A DNA stretch of 64,000 nt from Sulfitobacter mediterraneus (lineage in GTDB: Bacteria; Pseudomonadota; Alphaproteobacteria; Rhodobacterales; Rhodobacteraceae), in contig NZ_CP069004.1 in NCBI RefSeq assembly GCF_016801775.1, positions 1,426,001 to 1,490,000 of the forward strand, given 5' to 3'. The translations under genes and the position numbers were made by a program. The notes beneath the pieces are model-generated. The model saw only the letters and a program-made list of their open reading frames with translations, searched no databases and was not told the DNA's origin. How positions within the stretch are numbered: the first letter of the stretch is position 1; each line of letters opens with the position of its first letter. Shown piece after piece: positions 44,386 through 53,951 of the stretch.

Positions 44386-45219
44386 CTAGCGGCCCCGCAC
44401 CCAGCGGTCTGACGATCGCAGGATCGGCAGCTTGATCGCAATCCGCACAGCCGCAAATGCAACAAAGGCCAGCGGATCACGCAGGGCGCGCTTCCACACC
44501 GGCACGACGTTGTCCTTGGGGTCGTCATTGGCCAACAGCGCTGGATAGCGGTCTTCGATCTCGGCCACCCCGATATCCTGCCGCCGCCGCACCCGCACCA
44601 GCCGCGCGAACCCTTCGATCATCGGCCAATCATAAACCGCATCCACAGCGTGTCGTTCGTGGGGGCGAAAATTGAGGCGGGCAAAGGTGTCATCCGAAAT
44701 GATATCCGGCCAATGGTCCCAGCGCCTGCGCCCGGCACGGTTCATCGCAAACACGCCAAAACCGGGCACGCCGTGGGTCATAAACGGTGTGGTCAGCCAG
44801 AACCGTGTGTAGTGCCGCGTCAATGCATCATCCTGCACCGTCACATTGGGCCGCCCGCTGGCATATCGCGGGGCATCCACGGCCAGCGCTTTGGCGATCT
44901 GCCCCACCAGCGGAGGCGACACATTCACATCCGCATCCAGATAGATCAGCACATCCCCCTGTGCCGCGGCCTCTCCGGCATTCCACGCATTCAGTTTGCC
45001 GCCCTGGGCCAGGTCCAACACCTTGAGCCGCCATCCCTTGAGCAGGGTCTGTTCCTCAAACCCCTGCGCAATCGCGGCAGTGTCGTCAGTGCACCCATTG
45101 GCGATCACGATCACCTCAACCGGTCCTTCGACCAGGTCAGAAGCCAGCACCGCCCGCATACAGGCCGGCAAATAGCCGGCCTCGTTATGGGCAGGGATCA
45201 GGATGGAAGTGCCGGTCAT
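44386..45219 (-). CDS. GT2-family glycosyltransferase
   Basis: 277 residues. GT-A fold: SILIPAHNEAGYLPACMRAVL at the N-terminus, the donor-site VIANGCTDDT, and the metal-binding DxD in YLDADVN. A hydrophobic C-terminal segment (DPLAFVAFAAVRIAIKLPI) suggests membrane association. ATG at 45219 overlaps the stop of the SGNH/GH fusion gene by 4 bp, so it is the last gene of the PKS/NRPS operon. Confidence 0.9.
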   Translation of the reverse strand: MTGTSILIPAHNEAGYLPACMRAVLASDLVEGPVEVIVIANGCTDDTAAIAQGFEEQTLLKGWRLKVLDLAQGGKLNAWNAGEAAAQGDVLIYLDADVNVSPPLVGQIAKALAVDAPRYASGRPNVTVQDDALTRHYTRFWLTTPFMTHGVPGFGVFAMNRAGRRRWDHWPDIISDDTFARLNFRPHERHAVDAVYDWPMIEGFARLVRVRRRQDIGVAEIEDRYPALLANDDPKDNVVPVWKRALRDPLAFVAFAAVRIAIKLPILRSSDRWVRGR

Positions 45220-47729
45220 AAATTGCCTGTCAATGCGGTCCAACGTGGGTTTTGATCATCCAGATGGCGCAAGCCACCCCATGATCCCCATTTGGTTGGG
45301 CTATACACGTCTGAGTATGCATTGAACAGTTTGCCTCCCACAGACTGCCAGCCGGCCAGCAGTGTCCGGTAAAGATCACCCATCTCCTGCGTGTAGTTGA
45401 AGTGGTGAAAGAACGCGGTCAGCTCGGCATCCTCAACCTGCGGGCCAAGACCCACAATATGGCTGCCACCCTCATACATGATCAGGTCCAGCCCGTGGTC
45501 TTTAGCAACCTTTGCATGATACGGCCAAACCCGTCCGATGAGATCGGCCAAGGTGTCTTCTGGATTGCCACTCACCGCGCCGTCATGCAATTCACGTGCC
45601 GCCAAGGTGCTGGCCAGATCATAGCGATACGCGGCTATATACTCGATTGCAGCCTGCCCAGTCAGTCCGTCAGAGGCGGCATCGGCCCGCGCTTTGGCAA
45701 GGCTATCTGCAAGCCAGCCTTTGACCATATCCTCGCGGTCCTCCAGCCCCAGAACACCTCCAAAATACCCCGTTACGGCATAGGCATCAAAGGCGGTTTT
45801 TGGTGCGGCAACACCTTCGGCCTGTGCCAAAGGGGCATTCAATGCCGCATCCTCCAGCCCCAGCCAACCGGTTTGGCTGCTGATCACATTGACCAGTTGG
45901 TTTTTGGCCTCCGCCGCAAATGCAGCCGACCAGATCCGCGCCACCTCTGCTGCCCGCAACCCGTAATATTGCATCCACGCGTTATCCTCGCCCCAGCGGT
46001 CTCGCGCCTGTTCATCCGCCCATCGGGCCTGATCAAACTGCCAGTTCCAGACCTCGTTTGAGAATTCGACGAAAACCTTGCGTTCATCCTTCAACTGATC
46101 GCGGGTCATTGCGGCGAAGCGTTGCACAAAATCCTCCGTGGCCTGATGCGGAACATTGACCCAAATGTCCTTGCCCAACTCATTGCCCAGCCGGATCATC
46201 ACCTCAATCGGCACCCCGCCCATATAGGTGGCATTGCCCGGCACCGGGCGGTCCTGCCATGCGGACAGGTCTGAATTGTTGGTCTCCATCCAATCCATAA
46301 ACCGCAGCACCTCGAACGAGGTCAGCCGCGCCGTCCAATCGGGGTTGAACATCGCCCCCTGATCCAACAGCGCCGCGCGGTCTTCACGTACCAATGTGAT
46401 CTCACCCAGTGGCGCGGCCGTCCCTATACGCTGCACCCGGATATCCACGCTGCCCGGACCGGGGGTATAGTCAAAACGCACCTCGCCCGTGCCATAGCGG
46501 ATGTTGCTGGCACGGCCCGCAACTTCGATCACCGCGTCCCCTTCAAAGCGCAGCACATACCGCCCCGCCAGTGATGTCGCGCCCTCAGGCATATCGGTCA
46601 GAGCCATGGTGCCAATGCTGCTGACCTCCGCAGGCATCCGGATTGGCCAGCCTTGCGCATCCAGATAGCCTTCATCGCGCAACACCGCATGATCCATCCC
46701 GCCCCAGCGTTTGGGCAGATGGCCAAACCACGGACGGGCGGTTTTCATCACATCAAGGAAAGGCTGCTGGCTGGACCAATCTGTCACGGCCGCAAGACCA
46801 ATGGCCCCGGCGCCGCCCAAGGTCACATCACCTGCGACCAGCGTGGCGGGTTCCGGCAGCGGCGGGCCAGTGGGTAATTTCGGTGATTTCCCTGCGGTTG
46901 CTTTTGGTTGCGGCGCGTCAACCACAATATCGCCCTGATAGGCCACGACCGTATCCCATGCAATCTGCTGCAACGCCGCCATCAACGCGGGATCAAGCGT
47001 TTGGAAATCACCGCCCCAGCGCCCCTTACCCGGCCCCGGCAAACCCAGCGGGGATTGACCGGTCAGTGCCGCATATTGAACCTGGGAAACAAAGTAATGG
47101 CCCAGATCATTGAGGTGGATGTCATCCGAGAACAGCGCTGAAATGGAGGAAACACCCGCAACCTCGCCAGCATTGATGGCATCATAGAGCCGCCCCATGG
47201 CTTGACCTGCGGGCAGTAAACGGGCGGCAGGCGCATCACTTGGCAGGCCTGCGTTGACCTCGTCAACAATTCCTTCCCAGACCGGCAGGTCCGCATCAAT
47301 CCGGCTGCGCCAAGGCACATCTGCCCCGTCATCGTGATCCACCGCAACGCCTGTCCCGCTTTTGAGACTGTGCCAAGTTTCCATAATATAAACTTGAACC
47401 GCCGGATTGGCTGCCAGCGCCAGCTCTGTATAGGACCGGGCATAGAACCCACTGTCGGACCATGTCACATGGTTGGCCAGCGGCAGGGCTTCTGTCAGGA
47501 CCAGATGGGTGATCGCGCCTTCCGCCAGCACCTTCCGCGCATCCACACCCTCGGCGTCCGCACCATGGTCCCAATTGTAGCGCAAAGGCGCACCGTTGAT
47601 GATCTGCGCCTGCACCTGCGCTTCGCCTGAACCTGCGCTGAGCGCGTTCTCCAGCATATCCGGCCCGTCTTGGCCAAACAGGCTGTGCCCCACCATCAAG
47701 ACGGAAAAGACAGTATCCAGAAGGCTCAT
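45216..47729 (-). CDS. SGNH-hydrolase plus clan GH-A glycosidase fusion protein
   Basis: 837 residues. Residues 1-260: SGNH-like domain with the Ser block VGHSLFG (Ser16), YIMETWH and the D-x2-H block SDDIHLND (Asp202/203, His205). Residues about 300-837: beta-sandwich-like spacer, then a TIM-barrel glycosidase-like part with VEFSNEVWNW (Asn558-Glu559, clan GH-A acid/base) and MYEGGSH (Glu753, candidate nucleophile). No signal peptide is evident, so it may act in the cytoplasm or leave by another route. The SGNH domain resembles the neighbouring 314-residue protein. ATGA overlaps at both ends. Exact CAZy family not assignable by eye. Confidence 0.72.
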   Translation of the reverse strand: MSLLDTVFSVLMVGHSLFGQDGPDMLENALSAGSGEAQVQAQIINGAPLRYNWDHGADAEGVDARKVLAEGAITHLVLTEALPLANHVTWSDSGFYARSYTELALAANPAVQVYIMETWHSLKSGTGVAVDHDDGADVPWRSRIDADLPVWEGIVDEVNAGLPSDAPAARLLPAGQAMGRLYDAINAGEVAGVSSISALFSDDIHLNDLGHYFVSQVQYAALTGQSPLGLPGPGKGRWGGDFQTLDPALMAALQQIAWDTVVAYQGDIVVDAPQPKATAGKSPKLPTGPPLPEPATLVAGDVTLGGAGAIGLAAVTDWSSQQPFLDVMKTARPWFGHLPKRWGGMDHAVLRDEGYLDAQGWPIRMPAEVSSIGTMALTDMPEGATSLAGRYVLRFEGDAVIEVAGRASNIRYGTGEVRFDYTPGPGSVDIRVQRIGTAAPLGEITLVREDRAALLDQGAMFNPDWTARLTSFEVLRFMDWMETNNSDLSAWQDRPVPGNATYMGGVPIEVMIRLGNELGKDIWVNVPHQATEDFVQRFAAMTRDQLKDERKVFVEFSNEVWNWQFDQARWADEQARDRWGEDNAWMQYYGLRAAEVARIWSAAFAAEAKNQLVNVISSQTGWLGLEDAALNAPLAQAEGVAAPKTAFDAYAVTGYFGGVLGLEDREDMVKGWLADSLAKARADAASDGLTGQAAIEYIAAYRYDLASTLAARELHDGAVSGNPEDTLADLIGRVWPYHAKVAKDHGLDLIMYEGGSHIVGLGPQVEDAELTAFFHHFNYTQEMGDLYRTLLAGWQSVGGKLFNAYSDVYSPTKWGSWGGLRHLDDQNPRWTALTGNL

Positions 47730-48670
47730 CCCGCGACTCCGGTTTCCGGCATGGATTGCACCACCTTCCAAACGACCTGCTGCATCAACGCCGCCGCCTC
47801 TGCGCTGGGCGCATCGGCATTGCTGCCATCGGCACGGGTCAGTTGATGCGGCAATCCTGACGGATCACGGTGATACAGAACGGCATAATGGGTCAGCGCC
47901 ACCAGATAGGCACCCAGATCATTCACATGGATCGTGTCGCGACTGCCATCATCCGTCATGCCGAACAGATCATCCACCGCCGTGATACCCTCAACACCCC
48001 CGCGCTTCTCAACCGCACGGGCAAAGGCCGCCATCACCTGCCCTGCCGGGATCAGATGGATCGGAGCACCGCCTTGGGCCAGCGCGGGATAAAGCACCCG
48101 CTCACGCCACAGTGCATCGAGATCATCATCTATGCGTGTCTTCCAGCCTGCAGGATCGTTGATGTGATGCCAGGTCTCATAAAGGTAAAGCCGCGCCTTC
48201 GGATTGGCCGCATGGGCCAGCTTGGCCCATTGGCCCAGATAACGGGCGCTGTCGTGGTATTTGATCGCATCGCGCAACTCGACCATTTCAGTCAACACCA
48301 CCGCATCATAGGTGCCTGACGTGATCGCCTCGGTCGCTGGGCGGAACCGCGGATGGGCGTTTTCGGCATCAAAGCCATTGATCGGCAGATCCGGCTCCCA
48401 ATGTTCCTTGAGCGACGTGCCCCATCCAAGCTGGCTGTCGTAGTGATGGCCCGCGCCCGCCAGTTGGGCCAGCATCGCTGGCATGTCGCGCCCCACCAGT
48501 GAATGGCCCAAGTGATAAACCCGCAGTGCGCCCTCGGGTGCTGGCAAAGGCGCCGCATAAAGCACCTCGGCCTTGGCTTTGCCCGACTGGCGCCGCAGCA
48601 TCCAGAACGCCCCGCCTGCCGCAACAAGCGCAAGCCCGGTCAGGGTCAATCGTCGGCTCATACTGGCCAT
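47726..48670 (-). CDS. SGNH-like hydrolase/acyltransferase, membrane-anchored
   Basis: 314 residues. N-terminal hydrophobic anchor or signal (about 8-25). SGNH blocks: YHLGHSLVG (Ser57), YLYETWHH, and DTIHVNDLGAY (Asp245, His248). The same blocks occur in the N-terminal domain of the downstream fusion protein, so the two arose by duplication. In polysaccharide loci such proteins add or remove O-acetyl or other acyl groups. ATG at 48670 has AAGAGG 9 nt upstream. 14 bp from the PPTase stop. Confidence 0.75.
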   Translation of the reverse strand: MASMSRRLTLTGLALVAAGGAFWMLRRQSGKAKAEVLYAAPLPAPEGALRVYHLGHSLVGRDMPAMLAQLAGAGHHYDSQLGWGTSLKEHWEPDLPINGFDAENAHPRFRPATEAITSGTYDAVVLTEMVELRDAIKYHDSARYLGQWAKLAHAANPKARLYLYETWHHINDPAGWKTRIDDDLDALWRERVLYPALAQGGAPIHLIPAGQVMAAFARAVEKRGGVEGITAVDDLFGMTDDGSRDTIHVNDLGAYLVALTHYAVLYHRDPSGLPHQLTRADGSNADAPSAEAAALMQQVVWKVVQSMPETGVAG

Positions 48671-48684
48671 CACAAAACGCCTCT

Positions 48685-49371
48685 TTACTCTTTGGCCGGG
48701 TCGATGGTGACCGCCGTAACAATGTGCCCTTGGACCAGGGCAAAGCGGCCCTGCAGCCGATCACCAGCTGCAAACTGTCCGGCTGGTCTTACAAATCGGG
48801 CCTGAAACTGGCCTGAATCCGGTGCAATAACTATGTCCAGATGATCAAATCCAAACAGCACTCCTGTCAAAGGGAACTGTGCCTTGTAGGCCGCCTCCTT
48901 CGCGGAAAAGATCACCTTGGCCTGCATCGCCTGATCAGAACCAGCAATCCGCGCTCGTTCCTCGGGGCTGCAAATCGTGGACAACAAATCGGGGTTCAGC
49001 GGCGTTGCCGCCTCTATATCGACACCCAGATGCGCCGCGCCGCGCGTGACCGCCGCGAGGCACCAGCGGTCATTGTGAGTGATGCTGCCATGCCATCCCA
49101 TTGGCCATTGCGGGGCGCGGTCCGGGCCTGCCGGAATCGCAGCATTCCTGCCGCCCAACTTGCGCATCGCCGCCCGCGCCGCGTTGCGACCGGCGGCAAA
49201 CTCGGCCTGCCGTTTGGCAACCGCCTGCGCCACAAATCGCGCCTCTTCAGCCCAGATCGGCTGCTGCGCCTGATGCGGGTCAGCAACTGCCACAGCAACA
49301 GCCCTGTCAAACAGGTCCGCCGCTGCCGCCTCAATCACCGCAGCATCTTCATCGGCGCAGGCCTCGATCAT
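48685..49371 (-). CDS. 4'-phosphopantetheinyl transferase (EntD/Sfp superfamily)
   Basis: 228 residues. Motifs: GWHGSITHNDRWCLAAV (CoA-binding His), HLGVDIEAATP (metal-binding Asp/Glu), and FSAKEAAYKAQFP (the WxxKEA-type motif). It converts apo carrier domains to the holo form; the targets here are the PCP of the NRPS (Ser1448) and the ACP of the PKS (Ser1812). Start overlaps the NRPS stop (ATGA). Confidence 0.93.
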   Translation of the reverse strand: MIEACADEDAAVIEAAAADLFDRAVAVAVADPHQAQQPIWAEEARFVAQAVAKRQAEFAAGRNAARAAMRKLGGRNAAIPAGPDRAPQWPMGWHGSITHNDRWCLAAVTRGAAHLGVDIEAATPLNPDLLSTICSPEERARIAGSDQAMQAKVIFSAKEAAYKAQFPLTGVLFGFDHLDIVIAPDSGQFQARFVRPAGQFAAGDRLQGRFALVQGHIVTAVTIDPAKE

Positions 49372-52300
49372 GCGCCGGCCTTGCTCCGCCCGGCGCGCAT
49401 CATCCGGCGTTTGGACATGGTCTCCGATTTGGCCGGATCGGGTGCCGCAACGGCAGGTTCTGCCGCGGGTTCTGCCGCCGCGCCCGGTGCCTTGTCCAAA
49501 TGCGCCGCCAAGCCTTCGAGCGTGGGAAAGCGGAAGATGTCCGTGATCGACAATTGTTCCGCGCCCAGCGCCGCCTTGATGTCGCGGTGCGCTTGTACGG
49601 CCAGCAAGGAATGTCCGCCGAGACCAAAGAAATTGTCCTCGGCGCGGATGTTTCCAACGCCCAGAACCTTGGACCAGACCTCGGCAATGGCGGCCTGCGT
49701 CGCGCTGGCAGGCGCGGCTTTGACGGCGGAACCATCGGCCCGCGCGGCCTTGCGCCGATCCGGGCGAGGCAGCGCCTTGCGGTCGATCTTTTTGTTGGGC
49801 GTCAGCGGCATAGCCTCTAGCTGCGCAAAATACCCCGGCACCATGATCGCCGGCAGATCGCGCGACAGATGCGCCGTCAGCTCAGCATCGGCGATAACCC
49901 GGCTTGCGGTGAAATAGCCCACCAGTTGCGGCCCGCCCGGCACATCGTCGCGCGGCACAACAACCGATTGTATGAGCCCATCCAAACCCGCAAGACAAGC
50001 TTCAATCTCCCCCAGCTCGATCCGGTGACCGCGAATTTTGACCTGCGCATCGGCGCGGCCCATAAAGTGCAACATGCCTGTCGCATCCCAAGCCGCCAGA
50101 TCGCCAGTGCGGTACATTCGTCCTGCGCCAAAGGGATTTTCGACAAACCGCTCTGCGGTCAGTTCCGGCTGGTTCCAATAGCCATCCGTCACCCCATCCC
50201 CGCCAATCCACAGCTCGCCCGCTGCGCCCGCCGGTTGCGACTGCATGTCCGCGTCCAGAACGTAGACTTGGGTGTTGGCAATCGGCGTGCCGATGGGCGC
50301 TGTGGCCTCTGCCCCGTCCCGGACCATCGTTGTGGTCGACCAAATTGTGGTCTCGGTCGGTCCATACATATTTTGCACACTGGCCGAGGTGCAGGATTTC
50401 AGCGCCGCAACCAGTGAACCCGGCAAAGCCTCACCGCCAACCATCAGATGTCTTACCCGCGACAGTGCTGCCTGTGCCTCGTGGTTGGTGACCAGCATCT
50501 GCGCCATGGAAGGCGTGCATTGCAGATGGGTCACACCGTGGCGCACGATCTGCGTGGCAAGCGAATAATCATCCTCGCGCAGCACGGTTTCCTTGTTGGA
50601 TTGCGCCAGCACATCCGCCAGTGGTTTGAGCCCTTCCATGACCTTCGGCGTGGAGATCCCATAGTCAATCAGGCATGCAATCTCATCCACGCCGATCCGT
50701 TTGAGCTGTTCTGTACGGGCAAGACCATCGGCCACGGTGCCGAACATGCCACTGTCATTGAAGTAACGCTGGAACGCAAATTCCAGAATGCCTTCCATTT
50801 CGTCGTGCGACAGATCCTCCAGATTGACCTCAAAAGGGTTGGTCACGCCCTTGGGCTTCTTGAACGCCGGGAAGGCCCAGGCGTATTGTTTGATCAGACC
50901 CGCGGCTGAACGCAGGTAATCTTTCATCGGCTCACGCGCGACCTCTTCGGCCTCTGCGCGGGTGGCGGCAAGATAGGTGTGCAGCATTACGGTGACTTTG
51001 AAGTCCGCCGGATCATGCCCCGCCCCGCGCAACGCGTCGTGGTAGATCTTGATCTTGTCCGCGACCTCATCCACCGACTGGCCCAAAAGGTGAGTCAGCA
51101 CGTTCGCGCCAATCTCGCCCGCCTCGCGCCATGTCGCCGGATTGCCCGCCGTGGTCACCCAAACGGGCAATTCCTTGGACACCGGACGCGGCTGGGTGAC
51201 AACCGCATGGGGCGTGCCGTCCTGCTTGGGGAATTCCACAGCTTCGCCGCGCCAAAGGCGCCGCAGCTGGTCAATGGTTTCAAACATCGCCGGTTTGTTG
51301 TGGGGCGGCGTATTTTCCGGGCGCAGTACAAAATCATCGGGCTGCCAGCCGCTGGCCACGCCGATCCCCACCCGGCCATTGGTCAGATTGTCGATCACCG
51401 CCCATTCCTCGGCAATGCGGGCCGGATGGTGCAAGGGGGCCACGCAAGACCCCGCGCGGATTTCGAGGTTCTGGGTGACAGCCGCCGCCGCCGCGCCGGT
51501 CACAGACGGGTTCGGGTATGGGCCACCAAAGGCATGGAAGTGCCGCTCCGGCGTCCAAAGCGCATTGAAGCCGTGGGCATCGGCAAACTTTGCCCCCTCA
51601 AGCAGCAGCTCGTATTTCTTGGGTCCGACACCGCCATCGTTGCCCCAGTAAAACAGGTTGAAGTCGATCTTGCGATCCGACAGGCCGATGGGACCATCCG
51701 ACACCTGCGTGCGGCTTTCATCACCCGCCAGCACCAGTTTGAAACCGCGCGACAGGGTCCAGAACAGCTCAAGCACTGAAATGTCGAACGACAGGCTGGT
51801 GACAGCCAGCCAAACCGCCCCCGCCTCGTGGTCGATCCGGTCGTCCATCCCGGCAAAGAAGTTGGCGACATTGCCGTGGTTGACCATCACACCCTTGGGT
51901 GTGCCGGTGGAGCCGGAAGTGTAGATCAGATAGGCCAGATCCTCTGGCGTGGCAGTGGCCTTTGGATTGTCCTTTGGTGCCGCAGTCACGCGGGCGTCGG
52001 TATCTATCTGCAACACCTGCCCGTTATGCGCGGGCAATTGCCCCGCCAGCGCCGACTGCGTGACGATGATGGGCGCAGCGCTATCGGTTATGTAGTGGGC
52101 AATGCGATCCGCCGGATAGGCCGGATCAAGCGGGACATAAGCGCCGCCCGATTTCAGGATCGCCAGTGCTCCGATGATCAAATCGACACCGCGCGCGGCA
52201 TAAAGGCCGATGGGCGTGCCGGGTGCTGCGCCCATATCGCGCAGGACATGCGCCAGTTTGTTGGCGCGGCCGTTCAGATCGCCATAACTCAGGGTTTCCC

Positions 52301-53951
52301 CCTCAAACACCAGCGCCTCTGCATCCGGCGTAAGGGCGACCTGCGTCTCGAATGCCGCGTGAATGGTGGTGCGGTCATAGCTGCGGTCGGTGGCGTTCCA
52401 ACCCAGAAGCAATTGATCGCGTTCGGAGGCAGGCAAGGCCCACAGATCGGCGCAGGTTTGCGCCGCTTCGATCTGCGCAAGCGCCGCTTCGAACCGGGCT
52501 GCCAGCAGGGTCAGCGCGGCCTCACCCAAGCGGGCCGGGTCATAGATCACACTGCAACCTTCATCAGTCACTGCGAGGGTCAATGCGGCACCCGGTAGAG
52601 GATCGGTGGTGAAGCTCAGACCGATCTCGGCGTGCTCACCATGGTCGATGGCCGGATCACGCAGAGCCAGATCCGTCGCGTGACCCGCGCTGTTTGAGGC
52701 CCGCTCCAGATCTTTCTGAAACTCTTCTACGGCCTCTGCAAAAGTGGTTTCAGCCGTCGCTGTCAGCGTCAACGGCACATGATCCACCAACAGCGGATGT
52801 GCAGTGTCTTGGCGCAGGGCAAGGGTGCCCATGCTTTGCCCAGACGAATTCAGCGCCGCCAATGCCAATGCCGCCGCCTGCTGGGTACGGTCTTGTCCCT
52901 TTGGTGTGGCTAGAGAATGAGATTGCAGATCCGCGTCATCTCGAGCACCACCAGCCCCGGCCAGCGGACAAGACATCCAATCCGCTTGCCCCAGCGTATC
53001 GCGCCAATAGGCTTCATCCTTGACCGGCAGGGGCGCAAGCGCAGGAGGGACGATGCTGTCCCCTGCCGAGAACAAAGTGGTCAGATCAACGGCAGAGCCG
53101 TCGAGCGTTGTAATATTGTGCAAAGTAACAGCCGCGGATGCGGTACCGATGGTGATCCGGTCCGCCGTCACGGACAGCACCTCTCCACATTCGGCGGTTT
53201 GATCCGATGCGGACAGACCACCAATCACCAGAGCCTGATCCCCCGCCATCAGTTTGGCCGTGGTCAGCGGGTTCCAATAACCGCCAAAATCAAGCCCGCG
53301 CATCAGGCGTGACAGGGTCATCGCGTCTTGGGTGAAATCGAGAACGCCCATATTGGCAGGACGATCATCACGGGCAAAATAGCTGCGCTGCGTCAGGTCT
53401 TGGGCCGTGCGTTGCAACAACCCGCTTTCCAGTTGCGCCACAACATCGGCAAAGCTTTCCATCCCCGCTGCATAGCATTTGGAATTGAGGCTGAAGGCGG
53501 TTTCATCCTCGGCAATCTGCACCATCCGCTGTGCCAGAATATCGCCCTCGTCCACACCGCCTTCGATGACGTGCCATGTGATGCCATGGCTGTCTTCGCC
53601 GTTGATGATCGCCCAGGCAGGCGTGTTCAAACCGGCGTAACGCGGCAGCGGTCCGTCGTGAAAGTTGATCGCCCCCTTGTCGGGCAGGGCCAGCACATCC
53701 GCCGGGATCATCCGCAGGTTTGCAATGCTGAGCAGCCAATCGGCGGTGACGCCAGCCGCAATCAGATCACGCGGGTTCTCAAGCACCTTGAGACCCTTGC
53801 CCTCTGCCCAGCCGCGCACGGCCGGATCACGCGTCACAACGGCAGGCAAGCGATGCCCGCCCGTCAACAACATGTCGCCACAAGCAATCGTGAGAGATTC
53901 GTCCCCCATCAGAATGGCGTCAAAACCGGCGGGAATAAAAGCTGCGGTCAT
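49368..53951 (-). CDS. NRPS: formyltransferase - partial condensation - adenylation with inserted luciferase-like monooxygenase - PCP
   Basis: 1527 residues. 1-305: methionyl-tRNA-formyltransferase-like domain (NFHDGPLPRYAG with Asn96/His98; GGVDEGDIL with Asp134/137). About 345-515: remnant of a condensation-type C-terminal half; I see no HHxxxDG motif. 525-760 and 1120-1400: adenylation domain (A3 YTSGSTGTPKG at 678-688, A5 MYGPTETT near 1195, A7 YRTGDLA, A8 KIRGHRIELGE, A10 Lys1388 in NKKIDRKAL). 762-1105: luciferase-like flavin monooxygenase between A4 and A5. 1415-1485: PCP with Ser1448 in GLGGHSLL. Pro/Ala-rich basic tail after 1488. It likely loads one amino acid, hydroxylates or otherwise oxidises it, and formylates or acylates its amine. 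The order of steps is inference. Confidence 0.9.
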   Translation of the reverse strand: MTAAFIPAGFDAILMGDESLTIACGDMLLTGGHRLPAVVTRDPAVRGWAEGKGLKVLENPRDLIAAGVTADWLLSIANLRMIPADVLALPDKGAINFHDGPLPRYAGLNTPAWAIINGEDSHGITWHVIEGGVDEGDILAQRMVQIAEDETAFSLNSKCYAAGMESFADVVAQLESGLLQRTAQDLTQRSYFARDDRPANMGVLDFTQDAMTLSRLMRGLDFGGYWNPLTTAKLMAGDQALVIGGLSASDQTAECGEVLSVTADRITIGTASAAVTLHNITTLDGSAVDLTTLFSAGDSIVPPALAPLPVKDEAYWRDTLGQADWMSCPLAGAGGARDDADLQSHSLATPKGQDRTQQAAALALAALNSSGQSMGTLALRQDTAHPLLVDHVPLTLTATAETTFAEAVEEFQKDLERASNSAGHATDLALRDPAIDHGEHAEIGLSFTTDPLPGAALTLAVTDEGCSVIYDPARLGEAALTLLAARFEAALAQIEAAQTCADLWALPASERDQLLLGWNATDRSYDRTTIHAAFETQVALTPDAEALVFEGETLSYGDLNGRANKLAHVLRDMGAAPGTPIGLYAARGVDLIIGALAILKSGGAYVPLDPAYPADRIAHYITDSAAPIIVTQSALAGQLPAHNGQVLQIDTDARVTAAPKDNPKATATPEDLAYLIYTSGSTGTPKGVMVNHGNVANFFAGMDDRIDHEAGAVWLAVTSLSFDISVLELFWTLSRGFKLVLAGDESRTQVSDGPIGLSDRKIDFNLFYWGNDGGVGPKKYELLLEGAKFADAHGFNALWTPERHFHAFGGPYPNPSVTGAAAAAVTQNLEIRAGSCVAPLHHPARIAEEWAVIDNLTNGRVGIGVASGWQPDDFVLRPENTPPHNKPAMFETIDQLRRLWRGEAVEFPKQDGTPHAVVTQPRPVSKELPVWVTTAGNPATWREAGEIGANVLTHLLGQSVDEVADKIKIYHDALRGAGHDPADFKVTVMLHTYLAATRAEAEEVAREPMKDYLRSAAGLIKQYAWAFPAFKKPKGVTNPFEVNLEDLSHDEMEGILEFAFQRYFNDSGMFGTVADGLARTEQLKRIGVDEIACLIDYGISTPKVMEGLKPLADVLAQSNKETVLREDDYSLATQIVRHGVTHLQCTPSMAQMLVTNHEAQAALSRVRHLMVGGEALPGSLVAALKSCTSASVQNMYGPTETTIWSTTTMVRDGAEATAPIGTPIANTQVYVLDADMQSQPAGAAGELWIGGDGVTDGYWNQPELTAERFVENPFGAGRMYRTGDLAAWDATGMLHFMGRADAQVKIRGHRIELGEIEACLAGLDGLIQSVVVPRDDVPGGPQLVGYFTASRVIADAELTAHLSRDLPAIMVPGYFAQLEAMPLTPNKKIDRKALPRPDRRKAARADGSAVKAAPASATQAAIAEVWSKVLGVGNIRAEDNFFGLGGHSLLAVQAHRDIKAALGAEQLSITDIFRFPTLEGLAAHLDKAPGAAAEPAAEPAVAAPDPAKSETMSKRRMMRAGRSKAGA

